Below are positions 1 to 8,107 of a DNA stretch of 39,471 nucleotides, piece by piece. Position numbers and translations under genes: made by a program. Under the pieces are notes generated by a model, which saw only the letters and a list, made by a program, of their open reading frames with translations, was not told the origin of the DNA and searched no databases. The stretch is taken from contig JBASUY010000059.1 in the NCBI GenBank assembly GCA_049275655.1, positions 1 to 39,471 on the forward strand. Direction: 5' to 3'. Source of the stretch: Sherwoodlollariibacterium sp049275655. Its GTDB lineage: Bacteria; Omnitrophota; Gorgyraeia; Gygaellales; Profunditerraquicolaceae. Every line of letters starts with the position of its first letter. The stretch's first letter is position 1.

Positions 1-57
1 TCGCGGGTGAATCTTCCCCCGCTCCCCCTTTTAAGTTCTCGTCTTAACAATGTTTAA

Positions 58-130
58 TGAGCCTCCCGAGACTCGAACTCGGCACACGCGGCTTAAAAAG
101 CCGCTGCTCTACCGGATGAGCTAGAGGCCC
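58..130 (-). tRNA. trnK: tRNA-Lys (anticodon UUU)
   Basis: Read on the minus strand, the 73 bases fold into a full cloverleaf. The 7-bp acceptor stem is GGGCCTC with GAGGCTC (one G-U pair), the D arm is GCTC/GAGC, and the 5-bp anticodon stem is GCGGC/GCCGC around the loop TTTTTAA. The variable loop has 5 nt, the T stem is CCGAG/CTCGG with loop TTCGAGT, and the discriminator is A. The loop places UUU at positions 34-36, giving lysine. The 3' CCA is not encoded, because the bases after the discriminator read TTA. It follows frr by 4 bases on the same strand, so it is probably the last element of the rpsB operon transcript and released by processing. Confidence 0.95.
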
Positions 131-134
131 AAAT

Positions 135-695
135 TTAAAATTCCAAGACTTCCTTTTCCTTGTTCTTTAAAAGCTCATCTACCTTTGCCGTATATTTATC
201 TATCTGTTTTTGCAATTCATCTATACTGCGAAACTTATCATCTTCGGATATAGCCTTATCCTTCTCTAATTTTTCTAATAACTCCTTTGCATCGCGCCTT
301 ATAGTCCGAAGGGATATCCTGCCGTCTTCAGCTTTCTTATGTATTACCTTAGCTAATTCTTGGCGCCTCTCTTTAGATAATTGAGGAACAGAAAGCCGGA
401 CAACCTTCCCGTCATTAGAAGGGGTAATCCCGAGGTTAGACTTTAATATAGCCTTTTCTATCTCCGGTATTACTGATAAATCCCAAGGCTGGATAACTAA
501 AAGATGCGCATCCGGGGCAGATATCGAAGCTAACTGCTTAAGGAGCGTAGGTGTACCGTAATAATCAACATATATGCCTTCTACGAGAAGAGGATTGGCC
601 CTGCCGGTACGAACCTCTGAAAACTCCCTGATTACAGAATCAAAGGCCTTCTTCATCTTATCTTCTGCCACGTGTAAAACATCTTTAGTCGTCAT
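135..695 (-). CDS. frr: Ribosome recycling factor
   Basis: The protein has 186 residues, the usual length for ribosome recycling factor (about 185). With EF-G it splits post-termination ribosomes in the cytoplasm. Family landmarks are the RTGRANP segment near residues 30-36, the YYGTPTLLKQLA stretch around residues 45-56, and the C-terminal helix-forming segment with KAEDGRISLR and RRDAK. The ATG is preceded by a strong GGAGGG ribosome-binding site about 6 bases away. It is the last protein gene of rpsB-tsf-pyrH-frr, a classical bacterial order, and is followed by tRNA-Lys rather than the common uppS/cdsA/dxr genes. Nothing is abnormal in length or reading frame. Confidence 0.97.
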   Translation of the reverse strand: MTTKDVLHVAEDKMKKAFDSVIREFSEVRTGRANPLLVEGIYVDYYGTPTLLKQLASISAPDAHLLVIQPWDLSVIPEIEKAILKSNLGITPSNDGKVVRLSVPQLSKERRQELAKVIHKKAEDGRISLRTIRRDAKELLEKLEKDKAISEDDKFRSIDELQKQIDKYTAKVDELLKNKEKEVLEF

Positions 696-737
696 ATCAA
701 ACCCTCCTGATATTATTAACGAGCAATAGAAAAATAT

Positions 738-1457
738 TTAAGCCACAAGCGTGCCGATTTTTTCCCCTAAAACAACCCGCTTGATATTCCCGGGTTTATG
801 CAGGTTAAATACCACTATAGGAAGCTTATTATCCATACACAAACTAACTGCGGTAGCATCCATAACCTTAAGCCCTTTATTTAAGACTTCAATATATTTT
901 AACTTTGTAAATCTCTTTGCCCTCTTTACTTTCTTTGGGTCCGCAGAATATACGCCGTCAACTTGAGTACCTTTAAGTATTGCATCGGCATTAACCTCCA
1001 CCGCCCTAAGGGCAGCTGCGGTATCAGTAGTAAAATAAGGATTCCCTGTCCCAGCAACAAATACAACAACTCTTCCTTTTTCAAAGTGCCTTATAGCGCG
1101 CCTTCTTATGTAAGGCTCGGCAATCCGCTCCATGCCAATAGCAGTCATAACTCGCGTAGGAACGCCTGATTTCTCCAATACATCCTGTAGGGCTAAACCA
1201 TTAATAACCGTAGCAAGCATCCCCATATAATCGGCTATCGTCCTATCCATATCCAATCCGCGCGAACCAATATTCTCTCTTCCGCGGAAGATATTCCCTG
1301 CCCCTAAAACAACTGCCACATCCACCTTCAGGCTACGGACCTCTTTAATCTGACGGGAGATAGATAATAGGACTGCGTGGTCTATACCATGAGGCTTTTT
1401 CCCTTGCAAGGCCTCGCCGCTTAACTTAAGCACTATTCTTTTATAAACCGAGGGCAT
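738..1457 (-). CDS. pyrH: Uridylate kinase (UMP kinase)
   Basis: The 239-residue protein belongs to the amino-acid-kinase fold and phosphorylates UMP to UDP with ATP in pyrimidine synthesis. Visible signatures are the N-terminal KRIVLKLSGEAL strand and phosphate loop, VVLGAGNIFRG near residues 49-59, DYMGMLATVINGLAL (about 81-95), the FVAGTGNPYFTTDTAA nucleotide-binding region (about 133-148), and VDGVYSADP near 166-174. Length matches bacterial PyrH. The ribosome-binding sequence AGGTGA overlaps the final codons of tsf, and only 5 bases separate the two genes, so translation is likely linked. The position between tsf and frr is the standard one. Confidence 0.97.
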   Translation of the reverse strand: MPSVYKRIVLKLSGEALQGKKPHGIDHAVLLSISRQIKEVRSLKVDVAVVLGAGNIFRGRENIGSRGLDMDRTIADYMGMLATVINGLALQDVLEKSGVPTRVMTAIGMERIAEPYIRRRAIRHFEKGRVVVFVAGTGNPYFTTDTAAALRAVEVNADAILKGTQVDGVYSADPKKVKRAKRFTKLKYIEVLNKGLKVMDATAVSLCMDNKLPIVVFNLHKPGNIKRVVLGEKIGTLVA

Positions 1458-1462
1458 TGGTA

Positions 1463-1987
1463 TTATTCACCTATCTTATAACGCATAAAGCGGCGTATCA
1501 AGATATTTTCTCCGAGCTTCGCTACTATGCTTCCTAAATAATCATTTATTGTTATGGACGGGTCTTTTACAAAAGATTGCTCTAAGAGGCAATTATTTTT
1601 ATAAAAATCTTCCCTGTTCTTTTCGTTATCTAAAACCTCTTTGGGGACGTCATCCTTCTTTAAATAAAGCGGGCTTGTTGCTGCTATTTGCATAGCAAGA
1701 TCTTTTGCAAATTGCACAAAATCTTCATTGCGCGCAACAAAATCAGATTCGCAATTTATCTCAAGCAAAACTCCGATTTTATTCCCGTGATGTATATACG
1801 CCTCTACCCTTCCTTCCTTTGCAACGCGGGATTGCTTTTTAGCTGCAATCTCAAGGCCCTGCTTACGCAAGAGAACCGCTGCTTTTTTAATATCTCCTTT
1901 AGCTTCTTCAAGGGCTTTCTTACAATGTGCAACACTTGAAGAAGTCATTTCGCGCAACTCTTTAATTAACTCTACAGGTATCTTCAT
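1463..1987 (-). CDS. tsf: Elongation factor Ts, short form
   Basis: EF-Ts exchanges GDP for GTP on EF-Tu. The N-terminal UBA-like segment is clear: LIKELREMTSSSVAHCKKAL, then KALEEAKGDIKKA and LLRKQG at about residues 10-43. The dimerisation/core signature follows: EGRVEAYIH, GVLLEINCESDFVARNEDF (about 73-91) and LAMQIAA. At 174 residues it is much shorter than the E. coli protein (about 283) and near the compact Thermus-like form with a single core subdomain. It sits 6 bases after rpsB and 5 before pyrH, within one operon. There is no sign of a frameshift; the short form is complete, ending after the conserved GENI-like segment. Confidence 0.95.
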   Translation of the reverse strand: MKIPVELIKELREMTSSSVAHCKKALEEAKGDIKKAAVLLRKQGLEIAAKKQSRVAKEGRVEAYIHHGNKIGVLLEINCESDFVARNEDFVQFAKDLAMQIAATSPLYLKKDDVPKEVLDNEKNREDFYKNNCLLEQSFVKDPSITINDYLGSIVAKLGENILIRRFMRYKIGE

Positions 1988-1993
1988 CTTACA

Positions 1994-2884
1994 TTACGCC
2001 TTTCTTTTTCCTTTAACCTTAAGCTCAGGCCCTTTTGCATGCCCTTTCTTAAGCGGCTTATCAGCCTCGCCTTCGGATTCTATATTTTCTACCATCTCTT
2101 CTATCTCTTTTATCTTACTCTCTTCTTCCGGCAGCAAAGCTACATCCTCTTCCTTAGCAGGCTCTTCTATCTTTACCCCCTCCTGGCTTAAGTAAGAGAG
2201 GAACTTCTTTCTGCCCTCTATAATCGTATCGGTAATAATACCTGCCACCGCTTTAATAGATTTAGTAGCATCGTCGTTGCCGGGTATAGGATAATCTATA
2301 AGATCAGGGTTAGAGTTAGTATCGATTAAGGCTACTATCGGAATGCGCAACTTCCTTGCTTCTTTAACCGCAGTATCCTCCTTACAGGTATCTACTATAA
2401 ACATCGCCTTAGGCATCTTCTCCATGGAGACAATGCCGGAAAAATTTTTATTTAACTTGGCTAATTCTTTTTCTAAACCGGCAGCTTCTTTTTTGGTAAG
2501 CTTAGCAAAGGTACCATCCTGACGCATATTTTCTATCTCTTTAAGGCGGTTAATGCTCTTTTTTATTGTCGTAAAATTAGTAAGCATCCCCCCAGGCCAA
2601 CGGTCAGTAACATAATACATCCCGCATCGGATAGCCTCATTCTGCATAACCTCCTGAGCCTGTTTCTTAGTCCCCACAAACAATACGAACTCTCCTTTAG
2701 AGGTTATATCCATTAGAAAATCCTTAGCGCGGTTAATACACTCCTCGGTCTTTTCTAAGTCAATAATATAAATCCCGCTTCTTGAACCAAAAATAAATTT
2801 CTTCATTTTTGGGTTCCAACGCTTAGTCTGATGCCCAAAATGAACACCAGCTTCCAATAATTGTTTTATCAAATCTGATGGCAC
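1994..2884 (-). CDS. rpsB: 30S ribosomal protein S2
   Basis: S2 binds the 30S subunit and is needed for mRNA and S1 placement. The start LLEAGVHFGHQTKRWNPKM is diagnostic, followed by FGSRSGIYIIDLEKT, LFVGTKKQAQ, RWPGGMLTNF and IPGNDDA in the expected order. The initiation codon is GTG, supported by the AGGGGGAA ribosome-binding site about 7 bases upstream. The conserved S2 core ends near residue 235. The remaining 60 or so residues form a tail rich in Glu/Asp and then Lys, ending in KVKGKRKA; this extension is longer than in E. coli S2 (about 241 residues in total) and is probably disordered. It is the first gene of its operon, with a good promoter upstream. Confidence 0.97.
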   Translation of the reverse strand: MPSDLIKQLLEAGVHFGHQTKRWNPKMKKFIFGSRSGIYIIDLEKTEECINRAKDFLMDITSKGEFVLFVGTKKQAQEVMQNEAIRCGMYYVTDRWPGGMLTNFTTIKKSINRLKEIENMRQDGTFAKLTKKEAAGLEKELAKLNKNFSGIVSMEKMPKAMFIVDTCKEDTAVKEARKLRIPIVALIDTNSNPDLIDYPIPGNDDATKSIKAVAGIITDTIIEGRKKFLSYLSQEGVKIEEPAKEEDVALLPEEESKIKEIEEMVENIESEGEADKPLKKGHAKGPELKVKGKRKA

Positions 2885-2950
2885 GTTTTATTCCCCCTGT
2901 TAAATTGTTAATATAATTCTCCTCATCTTAAAACAAACAATTAGTGTAGT

Positions 2951-2979
2951 ATTATAATCAAAAAAAGGGGAGTTTGCAA
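2951..2979 (-). promoter_or_regulatory. Sigma70-type promoter for rpsB operon
   Basis: On the minus strand TTGCAA (2979-2974) and a perfect TATAAT (2956-2951) are separated by exactly 17 bases. The element lies just after the stop codon of the ABC exporter gene and about 65 bases before the rpsB GTG, so it would drive rpsB-tsf-pyrH-frr-tRNA-Lys. This is read by eye and not experimentally known. Confidence 0.6.
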
Positions 2980-4770
2980 CTATTTTTGCATCTTTTGAAT
3001 AGAATAAAGGCTCTTATACAAGCCATCCTTATCTAAAAGCTCCTGGTGCGTCCCCTCTTCGGCAATATTCCCCTTATCCATAACTATTATCCTATGTGCG
3101 TTGCGCACGGTAGAGAGCCTATGTGCGATAACAAATACGGTCCTGCCTTCCACAAGCCTGTCTAAGGCATCCTGGACTACCTCTTCAGAACGGGAATCTA
3201 ACTGAGAGGTGGCTTCATCAAGGATTAAAATCGGAGGATTTTTTAAAAGCGCGCGCGCTATTGCTATTCTTTGGCGCTCTCCCCCAGAGATACGCATCCC
3301 CCTATCTCCGATAAATGTATCATACCCTTTAGGAAGCCTAATTATAAAATCATGGGCATTGGCCTGACGCGCTGCCTCCTCTATCTGTGCCTCTTTAGCC
3401 TCCGGATTGCCATAAGCTATGTTATTTCTAATACTATCATTAAAAAGAACCGTCTCCTGCGAGACAATACCGATTAAACCACGCAAGGATTTTAAACTAA
3501 TCTCTTTTATATCCACTCCGTCAATAAGTATCCTGCCTTGCTGAGGATCATAAAAACGCGGGATTAAATCCAAAAGCGTTGTCTTGCCCGTTCCACTAGG
3601 GCCTACAATCGCCAACATTGAACCATAAGGAACCTCCATACTTATCCCCTTAAGGACCTGATTATCCCCGTAACTAAACCAGACATCTTCAAAGGTTATA
3701 TGCCCTTGAAAGGATTTAATTTGCAAGGCCTTTGAGGATTCAACAACAGAAGGCTTAGAATCCAATACTTCGTATATCCTCGCGCTAGCTGCTACTGCCT
3801 GCTGATTTAAAGAATTAACTTGGCTTAACTTTTTAAAAGGGCGGATAGTAGATAATAAAGAGCCGATAAAAAGCCCGAAAACTCCGAAAGAGATGCGCCC
3901 GGCTATAACCTCTCTTCCCCCCAAATAAAAAACAGTAACACCCGCAAGGCAACCTAAAATCTCGGTAACCGGGCTTAAAAGCAATGTACGCTTAATTGAT
4001 TTCATTGAAATACGGTAGGCGTCATTATTAATTTTATTAAACTTCTTAATTTCATAGGGCTCCATATTAAATGCCTTAACAATTCTAGCGCCCGTGATAG
4101 TCTCGTACAATACGGAGTTTATATCTGCCGCGTTCTCCTGAGAGGTGCGCGACAATTTCCTTAATTTCTTGCCAACCTTAGAGATAGTCACCCCGAGTAT
4201 GGCTAAAGGAGGAAGTATAAATATAACAAACTTAGGATATATAAGTAAAGTTAGGGTAAAAAATATTATAACCTGCGAACCCTGATATACTAAATCCGTA
4301 GAACCGTAAGATACGGCATTCTCAACTACCCCGACATCGTTTGTTATGCGCGACATCATCTCCCCGCCGCGTTTATGGGTAAAGTAATCTAACGATAGCT
4401 CCTGAAACTTTGTATAAAGCTTTGCCTTTATGTCCCTTATTATCCGTTGGCCTACATCAGACATAAGATAACTTTGCAAAAAACCGAAGGCGCCCTTTAA
4501 TATAAAAAGCAGGATAATCGCAAGCGCCATATACCCTAAAAGCGCCTCAGCAGAAATAACGTTTATCTTTTCTATAAGGTTATCTAAAAAACCGGGGAGT
4601 TTCGCCGGGATTATAATCTTTTTATTGGTAAGAACCTTATCTGCCAGAGGGACCATCATCGCAAGGGAGACTCCGTCAAAAATAGCAGAAAACCCCATAC
4701 AGATTGTAGCAAAGATAAAGGTGCCCAGATACGGCTTAATAAACCTTAGCAGCTTAAAATAATCACGCAT
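2980..4770 (-). CDS. MsbA-like ABC exporter (fused TM and ATPase domains)
   Basis: This 596-residue half-transporter has an N-terminal type I exporter membrane domain (about 1-320, six hydrophobic segments) and a C-terminal ATPase. ATPase motifs are Walker A GPSGTGKTT (390-398), Q-loop Gln438, signature ISGGERQ (494-500), Walker B ILILDEA (514-520) with catalytic Glu519, and the switch His550 in IAHRLST. It resembles MsbA/lipid A flippases and multidrug exporters. Proximity to lpxB supports lipid A-core export across the inner membrane, but substrate cannot be assigned from sequence. The ATG has a GGAG ribosome-binding site. It diverges from the oxidoreductase-lpxB pair and has its own promoter at 4808-4836. 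Confidence 0.88.
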   Translation of the reverse strand: MRDYFKLLRFIKPYLGTFIFATICMGFSAIFDGVSLAMMVPLADKVLTNKKIIIPAKLPGFLDNLIEKINVISAEALLGYMALAIILLFILKGAFGFLQSYLMSDVGQRIIRDIKAKLYTKFQELSLDYFTHKRGGEMMSRITNDVGVVENAVSYGSTDLVYQGSQVIIFFTLTLLIYPKFVIFILPPLAILGVTISKVGKKLRKLSRTSQENAADINSVLYETITGARIVKAFNMEPYEIKKFNKINNDAYRISMKSIKRTLLLSPVTEILGCLAGVTVFYLGGREVIAGRISFGVFGLFIGSLLSTIRPFKKLSQVNSLNQQAVAASARIYEVLDSKPSVVESSKALQIKSFQGHITFEDVWFSYGDNQVLKGISMEVPYGSMLAIVGPSGTGKTTLLDLIPRFYDPQQGRILIDGVDIKEISLKSLRGLIGIVSQETVLFNDSIRNNIAYGNPEAKEAQIEEAARQANAHDFIIRLPKGYDTFIGDRGMRISGGERQRIAIARALLKNPPILILDEATSQLDSRSEEVVQDALDRLVEGRTVFVIAHRLSTVRNAHRIIVMDKGNIAEEGTHQELLDKDGLYKSLYSIQKMQK

Positions 4771-4807
4771 ATCCTAATCTCCTATAAAAAAATATTCTAT
4801 CATAGCA

Positions 4808-4836
4808 ATTATATTTTGTCGAGCCTCAGTTTGCAA
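4808..4836 (-). promoter_or_regulatory. Promoter for the ABC exporter gene
   Basis: On the minus strand TTGCAA (4836-4831), a 17-base spacer and a perfect TATAAT (4813-4808) lie about 38 bases before the exporter ATG. The same hexamer pair and spacing occurs upstream of rpsB. TTGCAA is its own reverse complement, so the -35 box could also be read from the plus strand. Confidence 0.6.
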
Positions 4837-4858
4837 TTTTTTTAAGGAAAAATTTATA

Positions 4859-4887
4859 TTGCAAGAGGCGTAGCTCTTTGCTATCAT
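4859..4887 (+). promoter_or_regulatory. Promoter placed for a leaderless transcript of the Gfo/Idh-lpxB pair
   Basis: On the plus strand TTGCAA (4859-4864) is followed after 17 bases by TATCAT (4882-4887, 5 of 6 consensus matches). A start site 6-7 bases past the -10 box would coincide with the ATG at 4894. This agrees with the absence of any Shine-Dalgarno-like sequence directly before that ATG. Sequence reading only. Confidence 0.45.
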
Positions 4888-4893
4888 TCTTTT

Positions 4894-5826
4894 ATGGAAA
4901 AGGTTATTAGGATTGCGGTTATCGGCACCGGGCATCTGGGTAAAATACACGCTAAGCTCTATAAAGAAACCCCCGGATGCTCCCTTGAAGCTATCTGCGA
5001 TACTGACAGCAACACTTTGGATTCAGTATCCAAAGAGCTTGGGGTTTTAGGGGTAAGCGATTACCGTAAACTTTATGACAAGATAGACGCAGTAAGCATC
5101 GTTACTCCTACAAAAACGCATTTTAAGATAGCCTATGACTTCTTAAATAATAAGATACATACTCTAGTAGAAAAACCATTTACGCTCACAACAGAAGAGG
5201 CAGACAAGTTAATTAAAATAGCATGTGCTAACAACTTAACCCTACAGGTCGGGCACATAGAAAGGTTTAACTCCGCCTTTAACGCGACAAGAAAGATAAT
5301 CAAAGACCCTAAGTTTATTGAATGCCACCGCCTCTCCCCCTTTCCTAACCGCTCGCTTGATGTAGGCGCGGTATTGGATATAATGATCCACGATATAGAT
5401 ATTATTTTAGGGCTAGTTAATTCGCCCATAGAGAGGATAGAGTCTGTAGGGGTAGACGTCCTCACGCGCTTTGAGGATATCGCCAACTCCAGGATAACCT
5501 TCAAAAATGGCTGCGTGGCTAACCTTACCGCCAGCCGCGTATCTGAAGAAGTGATGCGCAAGATACGCATATTCCAAAAGAACACCTATATATCTTTAGA
5601 TTATAACAACGCTATAGCTAAGGTCTACCGCAAGGAACTCTTCAAAATATCTAAAGAAGACCTGCCGATTGAAAAAGAGCAACCCTTAAAAAAAGAGCTG
5701 GAATCTTTTATTGACTGCGTCCGCAACAACAAAGAGCCGATAGTAAGCGGAAGGGTTGCGCGCGAAGCATTGGATTGCGCACTAAAGATACAAAACCAGA
5801 TATGGAACAAAAAAATATCCTTATAG
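4894..5826 (+). CDS. Gfo/Idh/MocA-family oxidoreductase, possible UDP-sugar 3-dehydrogenase
   Basis: The 310-residue protein starts with a Rossmann NAD(P)-binding motif (AVIGTGHLGKIHAKLY, about residues 8-23) and continues with DAVSIVTPTKTHF and the catalytic-region motif VEKPFTLT (about 92-99), all typical of the Gfo/Idh/MocA family. The C-terminal half has the substrate-domain segment DIMIHDIDIIL. It overlaps lpxB by 25 bases, so the two are translated together. In Acidithiobacillus and Leptospira a family member, GnnA, oxidises UDP-GlcNAc at C3 for a diamino lipid A, and gnnA lies beside lpx genes in Acidithiobacillus. That makes a GnnA-like role plausible here, but the partner aminotransferase GnnB is not in this window. 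Exact substrate is unproven. The ATG lacks a ribosome-binding site and may be leaderless. Confidence 0.85.
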   Translation: MEKVIRIAVIGTGHLGKIHAKLYKETPGCSLEAICDTDSNTLDSVSKELGVLGVSDYRKLYDKIDAVSIVTPTKTHFKIAYDFLNNKIHTLVEKPFTLTTEEADKLIKIACANNLTLQVGHIERFNSAFNATRKIIKDPKFIECHRLSPFPNRSLDVGAVLDIMIHDIDIILGLVNSPIERIESVGVDVLTRFEDIANSRITFKNGCVANLTASRVSEEVMRKIRIFQKNTYISLDYNNAIAKVYRKELFKISKEDLPIEKEQPLKKELESFIDCVRNNKEPIVSGRVAREALDCALKIQNQIWNKKISL

Positions 5827-6935
5827 TTTGCGGCGAATCTTCCGGGGAGATGCGCGCTGCAGAACTGGTTGAAGAATTAAATAAGTTAAACCGAAATATA
5901 AAATTTTTTGGCATCGGCTCTCAATTACTGCAAAGCAAGGGCGTTGAGATTCTCTACGATATAAAAGGGCTTTCAGTAATGGGAATCTCCGACCTTTTAA
6001 AAAGGCTACCCCGTTTCTTCGCCTTAAAAAAACTCCTCTTAAGCAAAATAAACTCTTTGGAGATTAAAGCAGTTATCTTAGTAGATTTCTCGGGTTTTAA
6101 TTTAAGGCTGGCTAAAAAAATCAATAATGCTATCCCTGCTATTTATTACGTCTCGCCTCAAGTCTGGGCATCGCGCCCGGGAAGGATAAAGATACTTCAA
6201 AAATATATAAAAAAAATTGTGGTCTTATTTAAATTTGAACGCGAATTCTACGCAAAAAACGGAATTGAGGTTGACTGGGTAGGGCATCCGCTTATAGACA
6301 TTGTAAAACCAACCCTATCTAAGAAATACCTGCAAGAAAACCTTAAGTTAACCGACGAGAAAACCACCATAGCGCTCTTGCCGGGCTCAAGAAGACAAGA
6401 AGTAAAAAGGATCCTTCCGATTATGCTAAAAAGTGCTGCCATCTTAAGAAAAGAATTAAACGCGCAATTTATAATAGCTAAGTCTCCGCAGGTTGATTGG
6501 AGAGATTATAATAATCCTTTAAAAAAATTCAAACTTGATATAAAAATAGTTGAAGGCAAGCCATACGATTGTATGAATATCGCCGATTTCTGCCTCGTAT
6601 GTTCAGGAACGGCAACCCTGGAAGCGGCAATCATGGAAAAACCGTTTGTAGTTATATATAAAACAACCCTGCTTAATTACCTTCTCTACAGGCCCTTGAT
6701 TAAAGTTCCTTTCATCGGAATCATAAATATTATCAATAATAAAAAAATTGTCCCGGAGTTTATACAGTTTAACGCAAAGCCAAAAAGAATCATAAAGAGC
6801 GTAACCTGTATCTTAAAAAATAACGAAGAGCTAAAAAAAATGCGGGATAATCTAATTAAAGTTAAATCCTCCCTTGGCAGGCCAAACGCAGCATCACGGG
6901 CAGCAGAGGCTATCCTTCCGTTACTTAAAAAATAA
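5802..6935 (+). CDS. lpxB: Lipid-A-disaccharide synthase
   Basis: LpxB condenses UDP-2,3-diacylglucosamine with lipid X to give the tetraacyl disaccharide of lipid A at the inner membrane face. The 378-residue length matches E. coli LpxB (382). Seen motifs: N-terminal ILIVCGESSGE (family form GExSGD), the VDFSGFN and YYVSPQVWAS stretch in the first domain, VGHPL, LLPGSRRQEVKRILP, and CSGTATLEAAIMEKPFVVIYKT of the nucleotide-sugar site. The chosen ATG at 5802 puts the GESSGE motif near residue 11. An in-frame TTG nine codons upstream is less likely. The start lies inside the oxidoreductase gene. It converges on the M48 protease gene with a 28-base gap. Confidence 0.95.
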   Translation: MEQKNILIVCGESSGEMRAAELVEELNKLNRNIKFFGIGSQLLQSKGVEILYDIKGLSVMGISDLLKRLPRFFALKKLLLSKINSLEIKAVILVDFSGFNLRLAKKINNAIPAIYYVSPQVWASRPGRIKILQKYIKKIVVLFKFEREFYAKNGIEVDWVGHPLIDIVKPTLSKKYLQENLKLTDEKTTIALLPGSRRQEVKRILPIMLKSAAILRKELNAQFIIAKSPQVDWRDYNNPLKKFKLDIKIVEGKPYDCMNIADFCLVCSGTATLEAAIMEKPFVVIYKTTLLNYLLYRPLIKVPFIGIINIINNKKIVPEFIQFNAKPKRIIKSVTCILKNNEELKKMRDNLIKVKSSLGRPNAASRAAEAILPLLKK

Positions 6936-6963
6936 AGAATACTCTTTTTTAAAAAAGATAAGC

Positions 6964-8058
6964 CTATTTAGCGTCTCTTATACGCTCTTCCACAGGCGGA
7001 TGGTCAAAAAAGAAAAACTTAATTAAAGGGTTTACGGATCTATCGGCGAGATTCTGTTCGGATAACTTATTCATCATTGAAATAAAAGCGCCTTTTAAGC
7101 CTGTTACCGTAAGCGCCATCCTATCCGCACCCCTTTCAAACCTTCTACTGATAAAAGCCTCTAAGGGGCGGGTAATTACGCTAAGCAAAAGAAAATAAAG
7201 CACAAGCAGAGGAATTGCTGCAACCTCGCGCAAAGATAAAAACCCAAAGGCCTCTAAAAAAAACCTGCTTGTTTTAAAGATAACGTAAAAATTAAAGGCA
7301 GTTACTAAAGAATTACAGGCAATTAACTTTAAGAGATGCCTTAAGCGGTAGTGCGCAAACTCATGCGCTAAGATAACCTCTATCTCATCAATAGTATATT
7401 TGTCTTTTAGGGTATCGGCGAGTATAACGCGCCGGGTCTTTCCTACGCCGACAAAAGCGGCATTTGCCTTTAAGGTCTTACTACTAAAATCAATCTCAAA
7501 ACAATCCAACAATTTTATATTCATCTTAGAAGCCAAACGCATAATCCTCTCTCGTAAAAGATTATCATCAAGCCTCTTGTATTTAAAAAACAAAGGGATT
7601 ATAACCACCGGAAGGATCTTAGCAAGTATAAGGCTAAAGAATACCCAGAATAACGACATCGCCAGCCACCAGGCACGCGGAAGGCAACCTAAAATAAAAT
7701 AAAAAACAGAAAGGACCAGAAGCCCAATCAAATAAGACAACAGCCCTGATTTAATGCTATCCTTTAACCAAACTTTAAAAGTTTGGGTTGAAAGGTTAAA
7801 CTTATGCTCTAAAAAATAACCTTGGTAGAAAGCTAAAGGAAAGGTAATTAAGTAATACCCTGCGGATACTACGGCCAAATAAAATGGCAATATAAACACT
7901 TCTTTAAGGTAAATAGATAACCAAAGATAGAGCCTAAAGGAGAGCCCTGATTTTAGGAATAGAAATAAGATAAGCCCGGAATAAAACCATCCTGCTATAT
8001 GCAGGCTATATTTAATATTAGAATACGCCTTATGCCTATCAACTTCTAAAAAAACCAC
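6964..8058 (-). CDS. M48-family (Ste24-like) membrane metalloprotease
   Basis: The 364-residue protein has several hydrophobic segments in the first 160 residues and two more around residues 245-295, with zinc motif HEFAH at 232-236 and the likely third ligand Glu308 in FERGADRMA. This architecture is that of Ste24/CAAX protease 1 homologues, which cleave proteins at the membrane with the active site facing the cytoplasm or a chamber. Bacterial members are linked to membrane protein quality control; the natural substrate is unknown. The start is GTG with AGGA about 8 bases upstream. It ends 28 bases from lpxB (convergent) and follows the L27-like gene by about 50 bases. Confidence 0.88.
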   Translation of the reverse strand: MVFLEVDRHKAYSNIKYSLHIAGWFYSGLILFLFLKSGLSFRLYLWLSIYLKEVFILPFYLAVVSAGYYLITFPLAFYQGYFLEHKFNLSTQTFKVWLKDSIKSGLLSYLIGLLVLSVFYFILGCLPRAWWLAMSLFWVFFSLILAKILPVVIIPLFFKYKRLDDNLLRERIMRLASKMNIKLLDCFEIDFSSKTLKANAAFVGVGKTRRVILADTLKDKYTIDEIEVILAHEFAHYRLRHLLKLIACNSLVTAFNFYVIFKTSRFFLEAFGFLSLREVAAIPLLVLYFLLLSVITRPLEAFISRRFERGADRMALTVTGLKGAFISMMNKLSEQNLADRSVNPLIKFFFFDHPPVEERIRDAK

Positions 8059-8107
8059 TTTAACTATCCTGATTAGCCTTTAAGAAACGCCTATAGGCTA
8101 CAAAAAG

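Noticed and set aside
1..57. GC-rich GCGGG/CCCGC hairpin next to tRNA-Lys, possibly another tRNA or RNA end
   Set aside because: The segment does not supply a T arm or acceptor stem of any tRNA, no T-run follows the hairpin, and the window edge cuts it. Nothing else is recognisable in these bases.
5133..5585. Minus-strand open frame of 150 codons within the oxidoreductase gene
   Set aside because: The plus-strand frame holds all Gfo/Idh motifs; the antisense frame is low in recognisable structure.
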